Shown piece by piece: positions 1 through 6,469 of a stretch of 7,240 nucleotides of DNA. The notes below the pieces were generated by a model. The model worked only from the letters and a program-made list of their open reading frames with translations. It had not been told where the DNA came from and ran no database searches. Made by a program: the position numbers and the translations under genes. How positions within the stretch are numbered: the stretch's first letter is position 1; each line of letters opens with the position of its first letter. Source of the stretch: JBBIGV01 sp037447335 (GTDB lineage: Bacteria > Bacteroidota > Ignavibacteria > Ignavibacteriales > Ignavibacteriaceae); contig JBBIGV010000105.1 of NCBI GenBank assembly GCA_037447335.1, positions 1 to 7,240 of the forward strand, in the 5' to 3' direction.

Positions 1-243
1 GTTGTTAAAATTATTTGATATAAGTTTAGGGTGTCCCAATGCGTAAGTCAGGAAGTTATTGATGATGTATAACTAAAAGTTAAATCAATGCGTGAAAAAC
101 AAATTTCATAGTGACTATATAATCTTGTCCCGTTTTTAAAGCTGAAGACAAATAGAGTGCTTCATAACCTGAAAGTCCCGCTGAATTTTGGTCAGCGTTT
201 TTTAAATATTATATTTATTTTAGCGCTCAAAACAATGTAGAAT
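1..243. other. Gene-free left edge
   Basis: No frame on either strand gives a convincing protein. The only open + strand frame entering from the left edge stops by about position 45. The segment is AT-rich and ends with a terminator hairpin, so it is best read as the 3' untranslated tail of a transcript that starts outside the window, followed by the short leader of the DUF4126 gene. No clear -35/-10 pair was found in front of that gene. Confidence 0.5.
179..203 (+). terminator. Rho-independent terminator of an upstream transcript
   Basis: CGCTGA (179-184) and TCAGCG (192-197) form a perfect 6-bp stem with a 7-nt loop, followed directly by six T (198-203). This is the classical intrinsic terminator layout on the + strand. 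It isolates the DUF4126 gene at 244 from whatever lies to the left. Confidence 0.7.
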
Positions 244-834
244 ATGGATATGGAATCGACAGTCTCAATATTAATCGGAATCGGACTAAGTGCAGCAACA
301 GGATTCAGAATATTTCTTCCGTTTCTTGTGGTTTCAGTGGCAGCTTATACCGGCAATCTCACACTGTCGGAAAGCTTCCAATGGATTGGAACAGAACCAG
401 CGTTGATTTCGTTCGGAACGGCAACAGTTATAGAAATTATTGCATATTTTATTCCATGGCTGGATAACTTATTAGATACTATTGCTGCTCCATCCGCAGT
501 AATTGCCGGCGCAATAATAATGGTTGTTGTGACAGCAGATTTACCACCATTGATTAAATGGGCGCTCGCTATAATTGCAGGCGGCGGTATATCGGGTATA
601 TTTCAATCGGGGACGGCGCTGTTAAGACTGACGTCAACATCCACAACGGGAGGAATAGCCAATCCGGTTATCTCTGCCGGAGAAGGAATTGCTGCTGTAA
701 TCTTATCAATTCTTGCAATATTTCTCCCGGTAATTGCGGTTATAATTGTCATCATTATTCTTTTACTGATCATAAAATGGCGCAAAAAGCACCGAAAGAA
801 AAGAGCAGCTACCAAAAGCACAATGTCAGTTTAA
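244..834 (+). CDS. DUF4126 family integral membrane protein
   Basis: A 196-residue, very hydrophobic protein. The N-terminal part (about residues 8-95) fits the DUF4126 pattern: a glycine-rich first membrane segment leading to GFRIFLP (20-26), a loop with FQWIG (45-49), then a membrane segment with IEIIAYFIPWLDNLLD (63-78) and a further one at 84-99. More membrane segments follow at about 103-122 and 146-178, and the protein ends in a strongly basic tail (KWRKKHRKKR, 178-187) that should lie in the cytoplasm. No biochemical function is established for the family and none is assigned here. A second ATG lies two codons downstream (250), and neither start has a clear Shine-Dalgarno sequence, so the start could be residue 1 or 3. 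The amidohydrolase gene follows 54 bp later on the same strand without a terminator between, so the two may share a transcript. A functional link is not implied. Confidence 0.8.
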   Translation: MDMESTVSILIGIGLSAATGFRIFLPFLVVSVAAYTGNLTLSESFQWIGTEPALISFGTATVIEIIAYFIPWLDNLLDTIAAPSAVIAGAIIMVVVTADLPPLIKWALAIIAGGGISGIFQSGTALLRLTSTSTTGGIANPVISAGEGIAAVILSILAIFLPVIAVIIVIIILLLIIKWRKKHRKKRAATKSTMSV

Positions 835-888
835 ATTAACTTTAGGATGAATCTAATCACTATTTATAAATTTTAAGCAAATAAAAGA

Positions 889-2004
889 ATGAAACCACTC
901 TCACCAACAGAACTTCGTCACACGTTGCACCGCAATCCGGAAATTGCTTTCCAGGAGTTTAAAACAACAGAACTGATTGTTAATAACATCAGAGCGCTTG
1001 ACAGGAAGAATCAACTAAAGATCCACCAGCCGTATCCTACAGGCGCATTAATAGAATATAAAATAAATGAAGACCCCTATCTGCTTTTCCGTGCGGATAT
1101 TGATGCGCTACCGATTAAAGAAGAAAATGAAATTGATTTCAAATCTCAGAATGAATACATGCACGCCTGCGGGCATGACGTTCATACATCAATTTTGTAT
1201 TCATTACTTAAAGAGACGATTGAGAATAATCCCGCTAAAAATATTCTTTTCTTCTTTCAGCCGGCTGAAGAGAGCGGGGGAGGGGCAATGAAATTTTATG
1301 ATACCGGCATATTTGAGACCTTTAATATCAGTCAGGCTTTTGCTCTTCACGTTACAGATGAATATACATTTGGAACGGTTGCATCCACACCCGGAGTATT
1401 ATTCGCCTCAGCGCTTGAAGTTGATGTGGATTTTTATGGAGTTAGTTCCCACGTTGCCTTCCCTGACGAAGGAAAAAATGCCTTCAATGCGATGAGATTA
1501 TTTCTGGATGAAGCGGATAAAATGAAATCTGTCATTTCAGAACCATTCATATTCGGGATCGGAAAAATTGAGAGTGGGTTTGTACGGAATATTGCACCCG
1601 GTCATGCAAAAATTCAAGGTTCCGTCCGATCTTTACGTGCAAAACGCGCTTTGGAATTTTTAGCTAAGATAGATGAATTACTTGCAAAGATAAAAGATAC
1701 AACAGGAGTTAACTATACAATTACAAAAGGCGCTCACTACCCTGAAGTAATCGTTGATGAAACTCTATTTAAAAAGTTATCACCTGTTCTTTCTGAAAAA
1801 TTCAAATTCATTGACTGCGGCTATAAAATGACCGGTGAAGATTTCGGGTTTTTCTCTCAGAAGTATCCTTCATTTATGTTATGGCTGGGAGTATCGGAAG
1901 GGGAGAGGTATGGTTTGCATAATCCAAAGTTTCTGCCACCAGACAAATCAGTTGAACTTGGTAAGAATGTTTTTATGGAGATACTAAGTGCGGCTGATAT
2001 GTAG
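889..2004 (+). CDS. M20D metallo-amidohydrolase, probable N-acetyldiaminopimelate deacetylase (YkuR/DapL-like)
   Basis: A 371-residue peptidase-M20D enzyme of normal length (the Bacillus YkuR family is about 374). Ordered motifs are HRNPEIAFQEFKT (14-26), RADIDALPIKEE (68-79), MHACGHDVH (91-99), QPAEESGGG (124-132), ALHV (152-155), SSHVAFPDEGKNAFNAM (186-202, in the lid/dimerisation domain, about 170-280), MTGEDFG (314-320) and LHNPKF (343-348). By family precedent the two metals are held by Cys94, His96, Glu128, His154 and His344, with Glu127 as the catalytic base; all are present, so the enzyme should be active. The MTGEDFG...YPSFMLWLG block and the short length favour N-acetyl-diaminopimelate deacetylase (release of acetate from N-acetyl-LL-DAP in the acetylase route to DAP and lysine). 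A generic N-acyl-amino-acid or auxin-conjugate hydrolase cannot be excluded from sequence alone. The protein is cytoplasmic with no signal peptide. The ATG is preceded only by a weak purine stretch. It sits 54 bp after the DUF4126 gene and probably shares its transcript. Confidence 0.85.
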   Translation: MKPLSPTELRHTLHRNPEIAFQEFKTTELIVNNIRALDRKNQLKIHQPYPTGALIEYKINEDPYLLFRADIDALPIKEENEIDFKSQNEYMHACGHDVHTSILYSLLKETIENNPAKNILFFFQPAEESGGGAMKFYDTGIFETFNISQAFALHVTDEYTFGTVASTPGVLFASALEVDVDFYGVSSHVAFPDEGKNAFNAMRLFLDEADKMKSVISEPFIFGIGKIESGFVRNIAPGHAKIQGSVRSLRAKRALEFLAKIDELLAKIKDTTGVNYTITKGAHYPEVIVDETLFKKLSPVLSEKFKFIDCGYKMTGEDFGFFSQKYPSFMLWLGVSEGERYGLHNPKFLPPDKSVELGKNVFMEILSAADM

Positions 2005-2177
2005 GTTACTTGCAGAGCATCAGTTGATGAAAATAAGTAGTCAGCAGTTTTCAGTCCACAATCAGCAAATAAAAGCCGGGTTCAGAAATCAGGTATCAAT
2101 AAAAAAACGACAATTTTGATAAAGCTCCTTAATCTCAATAAGCAAGTTTTGTAATACAACTTCAACCTGCCTGTCTT

Positions 2178-2213
2178 AAAATGAGTTCTCAATATGAATC
2201 TGAGTCTCATTTT
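2178..2213. terminator. Imperfect hairpin, possible terminator downstream of the amidohydrolase
   Basis: AAAATGAG (2178-2185) pairs with CTCATTTT (2206-2213), and inside it CTCA (2188-2191) pairs with TGAG (2201-2204), giving a 12-bp interrupted stem. The + strand continues into ATTTCCTTTC, which is only moderately T-rich. It lies 174 bp past the amidohydrolase stop. It could end that transcript or be a simple palindrome; it reads the same on both strands. Confidence 0.35.
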
Positions 2214-2269
2214 ATTTCCTTTCAGAAATTCAAAACATTAAAAAAATCAAAATAAGTTAAATTAAAAGA

Positions 2270-2401
2270 AGCGGCATAATAGTTGGCTCAGAGCAGTCCG
2301 TGACTCCAATGATGACCGCGCTGGAGTGAAAGGATCAGGGCTACCCGCCCGGAGGGCACCTTTTACTCCTCGCGGTTTTTTTATTTACTCCACCGCGGGA
2401 G
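2270..2401 (+). ncRNA. Candidate GC-rich structured RNA ending in a terminator
   Basis: This block is far richer in G+C than the AT-rich DNA on its left and is noncoding. Its 3' half folds into a long closing helix (2316-2333 with 2359-2375) around two tiny adjacent hairpins: GGG-cta-CCC (2338-2346) and GCCC-gga-GGGC (2347-2357). Upstream, ACTCC (2303-2307) can instead pair with GGAGT (2323-2327), the 5' arm of the terminator helix, so two exclusive folds are possible. Another TTTACTCC (2384-2391) and CCGCGGGAG (2393-2401) follow the T run. I do not recognise the family: it does not match SRP RNA, RNase P RNA, tmRNA or 6S RNA motifs. No + strand gene lies downstream to be controlled, so a free-standing small RNA fits better than a riboswitch. 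No promoter was identified; the 5' end given is where the GC-rich block starts. Confidence 0.35.
2316..2382 (+). terminator. Strong rho-independent terminator with branched hairpin
   Basis: CCGCG (2316-2320) pairs with CGCGG (2371-2375), and GGAGTGAAAGG (2323-2333) pairs with CCTTTTACTCC (2359-2369) with one G-U pair. The stem is 16 bp with a 2/1-nt internal loop and is followed at once by seven T (2376-2382). On the minus strand the same helix is followed by mixed sequence without a T run, so termination should work only for + strand transcripts. It blocks read-through into the antisense of rqcH. Confidence 0.7.
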
Positions 2402-2402
2402 A

Positions 2403-4028
2403 TCAATCATCCTCAACAAAAATACAATCAGCAGGTATCAGAGGTTCGACAAGCAGAACTTCCTCTTTCATCAATGCTACTTTACCGGGAGCCATACCTT
2501 TTTTTTTCACAACATACTTTTTAAGTGTATATGAAACAGGAACTACACCTGCGGTTTTTGCTTTGCTGTGATAGGCAGCCAAAGAAGCTGCTTTTTTTAA
2601 TACTGATTTCGGAATACCTTCTTTGGTATTTTCAACACGTAATACAACGTGTGAACCTGAAACGCTCCTGGCATGGAACCAATAATCATTTTGTTTGGCA
2701 AATTTTAAAGTGAGTTCGTCATTGTTCCTGCTGTCCCTGCCCACGTAAACATGATGTTTATCTTCAATGATGTAATGCCTGAAACGGAATGTTACATCAG
2801 ATTTTTTTTCCTTTTGCACCGGTTCTTTTATTTTCAGTTGTTTCATTATTACAGATAAATCTTTTATTGAAAGATCGGAAACTAATTTGTTCTTTATTTG
2901 AATCAGCTCATTATATTTTTTTTCATATTGCTGTAGAAGGAGCTGCGATTTTTGAATATTTATTTTTTCGCTTCTTGCCTTATCAAAATATTTCTTTGCA
3001 TTTTGCTCGGGTGAAAGCTTCGGATCGAGCATAATTTTCATTTCTTTATTATCCGAGTATATATCCTTAAGTATAATTTCGGTTTTACCTTTTTCAATTT
3101 CAGCTAAGTTAATTAGTAAAAGATTGCCGGCTTTGTTGTATTCTTCCTCCCGGCTATCCTTATCTGCCTGTGCTTTAAGATTATTTAATTTTAATGAAAG
3201 CCTGTTCAGCTCTCTTGCGAGGAATTTCTCTATCAGCTTTAATTTATTGCGGTATTCATCCAAATAATAAGAAGAGTGGATAAAATAGTTGAAAGCTTCT
3301 GCCACACTCCCGAATTGTTTGGCTTCCGAAAAAACATCTTTATGAAATTCCGATGGTTGAAGCCAAATCTCAAATGAATTTTTATTGATGATTACTTCAG
3401 GTTTACTGATAAGCGCTTCATTAATAATCTGCGTTAAAAGTGAAGACTGATTTATTCCCGGTTTAAATCTCAGCTTATATTCTGAAAATATTTCTTTACC
3501 GAGGAAAGGATAGTTAGCTCTTACATTATCAAAAAAATCCGGGTCTTCACCGGTAATGATTTCAGGGAAGTTGAGCAAATCAGTAAAATTCAATTGCTTA
3601 ATTTCATCGGAAAATGTATTCAGATATTCAGAATCATAATTTTTAAAAATTTCAGATTTACCGTTGTTGTAAAAAAGAACAACATTTGTAAACTTTCCCC
3701 TGATCGCAAAATAGATATCAGCATTTGTTAGTGAGATATTAATAATTCTATCCGATTCCGCAATTGACATTGTTAGAAAAGATGACGGCAGAAACTTTGA
3801 AAAGAAATTTATAGTGTTCTTTTTCGCCCTATGATAACTTTCTCTCAGATTTATAAAAGGGAAACCGGGATTTGTATTTATCTCAAGGAATTGGTTTTTA
3901 TCACCTTCGGAAAAATTAAGTATGAGCTTATCCTTCTCCTGTGAAAACGCTTCAACCAAACGGCTGTTTGCCAGGTGCGATGCAGCTTCAACAACGAACC
4001 TGTTCAGGTAAAAATAATTTTTAAGCAT
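2403..4028 (-). CDS. rqcH: RqcH/NFACT family ribosome quality-control protein
   Basis: A 541-residue NFACT protein, often annotated as fibronectin-binding protein or DUF814. The N-terminal NFACT-N part begins MLKNYFYLNRFVVEA and carries the conserved Asp-Arg pair within ESDRII (D93, R94), which in characterised RqcH is needed for tRNA-Ala use. A lysine/glutamate-rich coiled-coil arm spans about 255-400. The C-terminal NFACT-R domain (about 412-522) shows YVGRDSRNNDELT (428-440), DYWFHARSVSGSHVVLR (448-464), AASLAAYHSKAK (480-491) and KKGMAPGKV (509-517). By family knowledge it binds stalled large subunits carrying peptidyl-tRNA and adds C-terminal alanine tails that mark the nascent chain for proteolysis. 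Length is near that of Bacillus RqcH (about 570). No ribosome-binding site is visible before the ATG, which follows a terminator T run closely; the start is still favoured because the N-terminal family motif begins there. The POT transporter gene lies 43 bp upstream on the same strand. Confidence 0.9.
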   Translation of the reverse strand: MLKNYFYLNRFVVEAASHLANSRLVEAFSQEKDKLILNFSEGDKNQFLEINTNPGFPFINLRESYHRAKKNTINFFSKFLPSSFLTMSIAESDRIINISLTNADIYFAIRGKFTNVVLFYNNGKSEIFKNYDSEYLNTFSDEIKQLNFTDLLNFPEIITGEDPDFFDNVRANYPFLGKEIFSEYKLRFKPGINQSSLLTQIINEALISKPEVIINKNSFEIWLQPSEFHKDVFSEAKQFGSVAEAFNYFIHSSYYLDEYRNKLKLIEKFLARELNRLSLKLNNLKAQADKDSREEEYNKAGNLLLINLAEIEKGKTEIILKDIYSDNKEMKIMLDPKLSPEQNAKKYFDKARSEKINIQKSQLLLQQYEKKYNELIQIKNKLVSDLSIKDLSVIMKQLKIKEPVQKEKKSDVTFRFRHYIIEDKHHVYVGRDSRNNDELTLKFAKQNDYWFHARSVSGSHVVLRVENTKEGIPKSVLKKAASLAAYHSKAKTAGVVPVSYTLKKYVVKKKGMAPGKVALMKEEVLLVEPLIPADCIFVEDD

Positions 4029-4033
4029 AGTTT

Positions 4034-4063
4034 AAAATAAAAAACCCCGCTGAAAAAGCGGGG
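4034..4063 (-). terminator. Rho-independent terminator after the POT transporter gene
   Basis: On the minus strand GCCCCGC (4064-4058) and GCGGGG (4050-4045) form a 6-bp all-GC stem with a TTTTTCA loop, followed by six T (4044-4039) and a further TATTTT. This is a textbook terminator, 8 nt past the transporter stop codon and only about 6 nt before the rqcH start codon, so it fills nearly the whole gap. Confidence 0.85.
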
Positions 4064-4071
4064 CTATGAAA

Positions 4072-5574
4072 TTATCGTGTAGCGTGCTTTAGTTTTTTCA
4101 GGAACAATTTTACAAGTAATGCTGCAAACAATGATGTTATCACAAGTAAAAGGAAAAACTGCCAGACTTCCCAGTTCTGATAAAACCTTCCTACAAATCC
4201 TGATAGATAATTACCGATTGCAGTCGCACCGAACCAGCCGCCCATCATGAGCCCTTTCATTTTTGGCGGAGCAACTTTCGAGACGAATGAAAGACCCATC
4301 GGGCTTAAATGAAGTTCGGCAATCGTTATTGTAAAGTAAGTACCGATTAACCAGTAGGGTGAAACGGTAAGTAAAGAGCGACCGCCTTCCAAAGTATAAA
4401 CACCCGGCAATCCCACAGATGCAAAAAGCATGATAAGGAATGCAAGTGCGGTGATAAGCATGCCAATTCCGATCTTACCCGGTGATGAAGGTTCTTTACC
4501 CCGCTTATGCATATACCTGAACCAGCCGACTATGATCGGAGTCATCAGTACAATAAACATCGGGTTGAATGATTGAAATTGTTCAGGCGCTATTTCGGTT
4601 GAATCTTCGAGTGTGTTGAGCTTTAATATTATTACAGCTATTCCGATTATTACGAATAAAATTCCAAAACCCAACTGCTTTGAAGAACCTTTTGCAGTCA
4701 ATGCTGCCGCGCTTCCGAGCAGAACAGCAATAACAGCGTGCAGTCCTATCACATCAAAAAACAAAGCGGTAACCCGATCAACAACCTGGTGGGTATAATC
4801 TCTTGCAAACAGCGACAGCGCCGAGCCGCTCTGATGAAATGCCATCCAAAAGAAAATTACTATAAAGAATACAGTAATAAGCGCGCCGATTCTTTCCTTC
4901 TCCTGTTCTTTTGTAAGGACGAGGTCTTTCACAACGTCCTGCTTTTCCCTGGCGCGGTAATCCGAATCTTTATAATGTTTTCTGAAGATCATAAAAATCA
5001 AAAGAGAAATGATCATACCTGCTGCAGCAACGCCAAAGCCGGCATTGTAACCCTGGGCAAGAGTAAACTCAAAATTTTCCATAACATATCTTCTTATTCC
5101 GGCAGCAGCAATAGGCGCGTAAAATGCTCCTACGTTTATTCCCATATAGAAGATATTGAAGCCGGCATCTTTTAAGGAACCCTGTGCATGACCATAGAGA
5201 TTTCCGACCAACACTGAAATGTTAGCTTTAAATAAGCCGTTACCGATACACACAATAGCAAGGGCTATATATAGCTGCATCGGTGATGAAGTGGGTATTG
5301 CCATCATTGCATAACCTATTGCAAAGACAATTGCACCGAGCATAATAGTTTTGCCGTAACCAAGGAAATTATCGGCAATCCACCCGCCAAGAATAGGAGT
5401 GAAGTAAACACCGGCTAAGAATATTCCATAAACGTTTGTTGCAGTAGCAGTATCCCAGCCAAAGTTAGCCTGCATGTAATAAACGAAAATGGAAAGCATT
5501 GTATAGAACCCGAACCGTTCCCACATTTCTGTAAAGAAGAGAACCGGCAGTCCTTTCGGATGATTTTTAAACAT
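4072..5574 (-). CDS. POT/PTR family proton-dependent peptide transporter (MFS)
   Basis: A 500-residue major facilitator protein of the proton-coupled oligopeptide transporter family, normal in length. Family signatures in order: the first-helix motif ExxERFxxY (E16, E19, R20, F21, Y24), GNGLFKANISVLVGNLY (111-127), the PTR2 signature GFNIFYMGINVGAFYAP (138-154, FYxxINxG), FFWMAFHQSGSALSLFA (241-257), FQSFNPMFIV (333-342) and AELHLSPMGLSFVSKVAPP (419-437) with the trailing MGGWF. About 12-14 membrane helices are expected, with a charged cytoplasmic linker near 198-228 (RKHYKDSDYRAREKQ). By family it imports di- and tripeptides with protons across the inner membrane. The E19/R20 pair implicated in proton coupling is intact. 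The ATG has a good GAGG site (5585-5582) 7 nt upstream. A dedicated terminator follows, so the gene is probably transcribed on its own from the 5580-5760 region. Confidence 0.92.
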   Translation of the reverse strand: MFKNHPKGLPVLFFTEMWERFGFYTMLSIFVYYMQANFGWDTATATNVYGIFLAGVYFTPILGGWIADNFLGYGKTIMLGAIVFAIGYAMMAIPTSSPMQLYIALAIVCIGNGLFKANISVLVGNLYGHAQGSLKDAGFNIFYMGINVGAFYAPIAAAGIRRYVMENFEFTLAQGYNAGFGVAAAGMIISLLIFMIFRKHYKDSDYRAREKQDVVKDLVLTKEQEKERIGALITVFFIVIFFWMAFHQSGSALSLFARDYTHQVVDRVTALFFDVIGLHAVIAVLLGSAAALTAKGSSKQLGFGILFVIIGIAVIILKLNTLEDSTEIAPEQFQSFNPMFIVLMTPIIVGWFRYMHKRGKEPSSPGKIGIGMLITALAFLIMLFASVGLPGVYTLEGGRSLLTVSPYWLIGTYFTITIAELHLSPMGLSFVSKVAPPKMKGLMMGGWFGATAIGNYLSGFVGRFYQNWEVWQFFLLLVITSLFAALLVKLFLKKLKHATR

Positions 5575-5975
5575 AGATTAACCTCATTGAATTAGTGGTT
5601 TTTTTTGTGAAGATAATTTGAATTGACAGGCATAGAAGAAATAACTTTTTCCTTTTATAACATATTGGTTAATAAAGTTGCGGTAAATATATGTGATTAA
5701 TATTTTTATTCATAGCAGGAATATTTAGCAGGAGGTGGGTGCGGTAATAGGGAAGGGGAATGTTAATGCTTCTGTATGATGCAAAAAAAATTACCAATCA
5801 TACAATCCCGTTGAAAGTATTAATGAAAAAGATTAGGTTGAATAGTGAGAATAAAACTCGCCTCGAAACTATCCTTATACCGGCGGGGGGAAGACCAGAC
5901 CTTGATTGAAAATGGTTAGACTGGATAAAAAATACCTTGGAAAATAAAAAATAGACTTTATAGTAATCTGGCATT

Positions 5976-6016
5976 CTGCCGCCTATATGGCAGTTGAACG
6001 AAGCCTAACGGCAGTT
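5976..6016. repeat. CTGCCG / GGCAGTT repeat cluster upstream of the recombinase
   Basis: CTGCCG (5976-5981) is inverted relative to CGGCAG (6009-6014), and GGCAGTT occurs as a direct repeat at 5989-5995 and 6010-6016 (21-bp period). CTGCC (5976-5980) can also pair with GGCAG (5989-5993). On the minus strand GTTAGGC (6009-6003) fits the GTTRRRY heptamer of integron-type recombination sites, but no matching second half was found. It may be a recombination site of the adjacent recombinase or a chance cluster. Confidence 0.3.
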
Positions 6017-6062
6017 TAAGAAACAGTTCTTTGAAAATTTGATAGACTTCCAAAACAGCGAT

Positions 6063-6081
6063 TGTCCGCCGCAGGCGGATT
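6063..6081. repeat. Dispersed short palindrome, copy 1
   Basis: TGTCCGCCGCAGGCGGATT: TCCGCC and GGCGGA arms (6065-6070, 6074-6079) around a 3-nt centre. The same 19-bp unit, differing only in the 3-nt centre, recurs at 6817-6835 inside the transposase remnant. It is GC-rich in an AT-rich setting. Confidence 0.7.
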
Positions 6082-6092
6082 GATTCTAAAGG

Positions 6093-6098
6093 TATAAT
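6093..6098 (+). promoter_or_regulatory. Possible -10 box of the recombinase promoter
   Basis: A perfect TATAAT lies 62 bp before the recombinase start. No good -35 element sits 16-18 bp upstream: that position is occupied by the dispersed palindrome, which might have replaced it. No extended TG motif is present. Confidence 0.25.
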
Positions 6099-6147
6099 TC
6101 GTAAAATGGCATACTCTGTTTTTAAGAGAAATCAATAACATAAAAAA

Positions 6148-6152
6148 AGGAG
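6148..6152 (+). promoter_or_regulatory. Shine-Dalgarno site of the recombinase
   Basis: AGGAG after a run of A, 7 nt before the ATG at 6160. This supports that start as the true beginning of the recombinase frame. Confidence 0.7.
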
Positions 6153-6469
6153 TATTGCCATGGGAAAACTTAAGGATCAAATGCTGAAATTAATGGAAAT
6201 AAAAAACTTCAGCCAAAAAACAATTCAATGTTACCTTATGTATGTAAGAGACTATGTAAGGTATTATAATAAGTCACCCGAACAGATGGGACAGGAAGAG
6301 ATAATCAAGTATCTTTGTTATCTGAAGGATGAAAAGAAATCAAGCTGGTCGGGGATAAATACAGCATACTCTTCATTGAAGTTCTTTTATGAAAGTGTTT
6401 TAGGCAGGCGATGGGATGTAAAGAAAATACCCCGTCCAAAGTTGAATAAGACGCTGCCGGCGGTATTGG

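Larger units (their letters stand above)
2005..2402. other. Intergenic region between convergent genes
   Basis: No convincing coding sequence. The left two thirds are AT-rich, with an imperfect low-complexity patch of AGTCAGCAGTTTTCAGTC type near 2038-2065 and a long imperfect hairpin at 2178-2213. From about 2270 the composition jumps to GC-rich and ends in a structured segment and a + strand terminator. An open frame runs from about 2326 on the + strand, but it overlaps the antisense of the rqcH 3' end and has no homology I recognise, so it is not called. Confidence 0.6.
5575..6159. other. Gene-poor region with small repeats between the transporter and recombinase
   Basis: 585 bp with no convincing coding frame. 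It carries the promoter/leader of the POT gene (minus strand; no strong -35/-10 pair seen, best weak match TTTACC-17 nt-TATGTT near 5690-5660), a direct repeat TAGCAGGA at 5713-5720 and 5726-5733, a 7-bp inverted repeat GTATGAT/ATCATAC (5774-5780, 5797-5803), a cluster of GGCAGTT/CTGCCG repeats (5976-6016), a dispersed palindrome (6063-6081) and the recombinase leader. The patchwork of repeats suggests old insertions and recombination. Confidence 0.55.

Noticed and set aside
186..196. TTTTGGTCAGC here is identical to 11 bases of the right terminal repeat at 6572-6582, suggesting another element end
   Set aside because: The bases are fully explained by the terminator stem and loop at 179-203, the flanking sequence does not resemble the element, and an 11-base match is expected by chance among all pairs in a window of this size.
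2295..2360. Resemblance to the ZTP (pfl) riboswitch: CCGTGACT near 2298-2305 and CCGCCCGG near 2345-2352
   Set aside because: The conserved GACTGGCG-type core and its pseudoknot partner are absent (GACTCC is found instead), and no purine or folate gene lies downstream on the + strand.
2326..2571. Open + strand frame of 81 codons over the terminator and the rqcH 3' end
   Set aside because: It reads through a strong terminator, is mostly antisense to rqcH, has no ribosome-binding site and no recognisable similarity.
4738..5175. Open + strand frame of 145 codons
   Set aside because: It is the antisense shadow of the POT transporter, whose motifs on the minus strand are unmistakable.
5623..5661. 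TTGACA at 5623-5628 as a + strand -35 box with TATAAC at 5656-5661
   Set aside because: The spacing of 27 bp is far too long, and no gene follows on the + strand within several hundred bases.
5774..5803. 7-bp inverted repeat GTATGAT/ATCATAC as a terminator or operator
   Set aside because: The loop is 16 nt and A-rich, there is no T run, and it is not close to any start or stop codon.
6003..6081. An attC-like cassette site starting with GCCTAAC
   Set aside because: A complete attC needs a matching GTTRRRY about 60 or more bases on, plus inner boxes. None was found, so only a weak attI-type possibility is kept as a finding.
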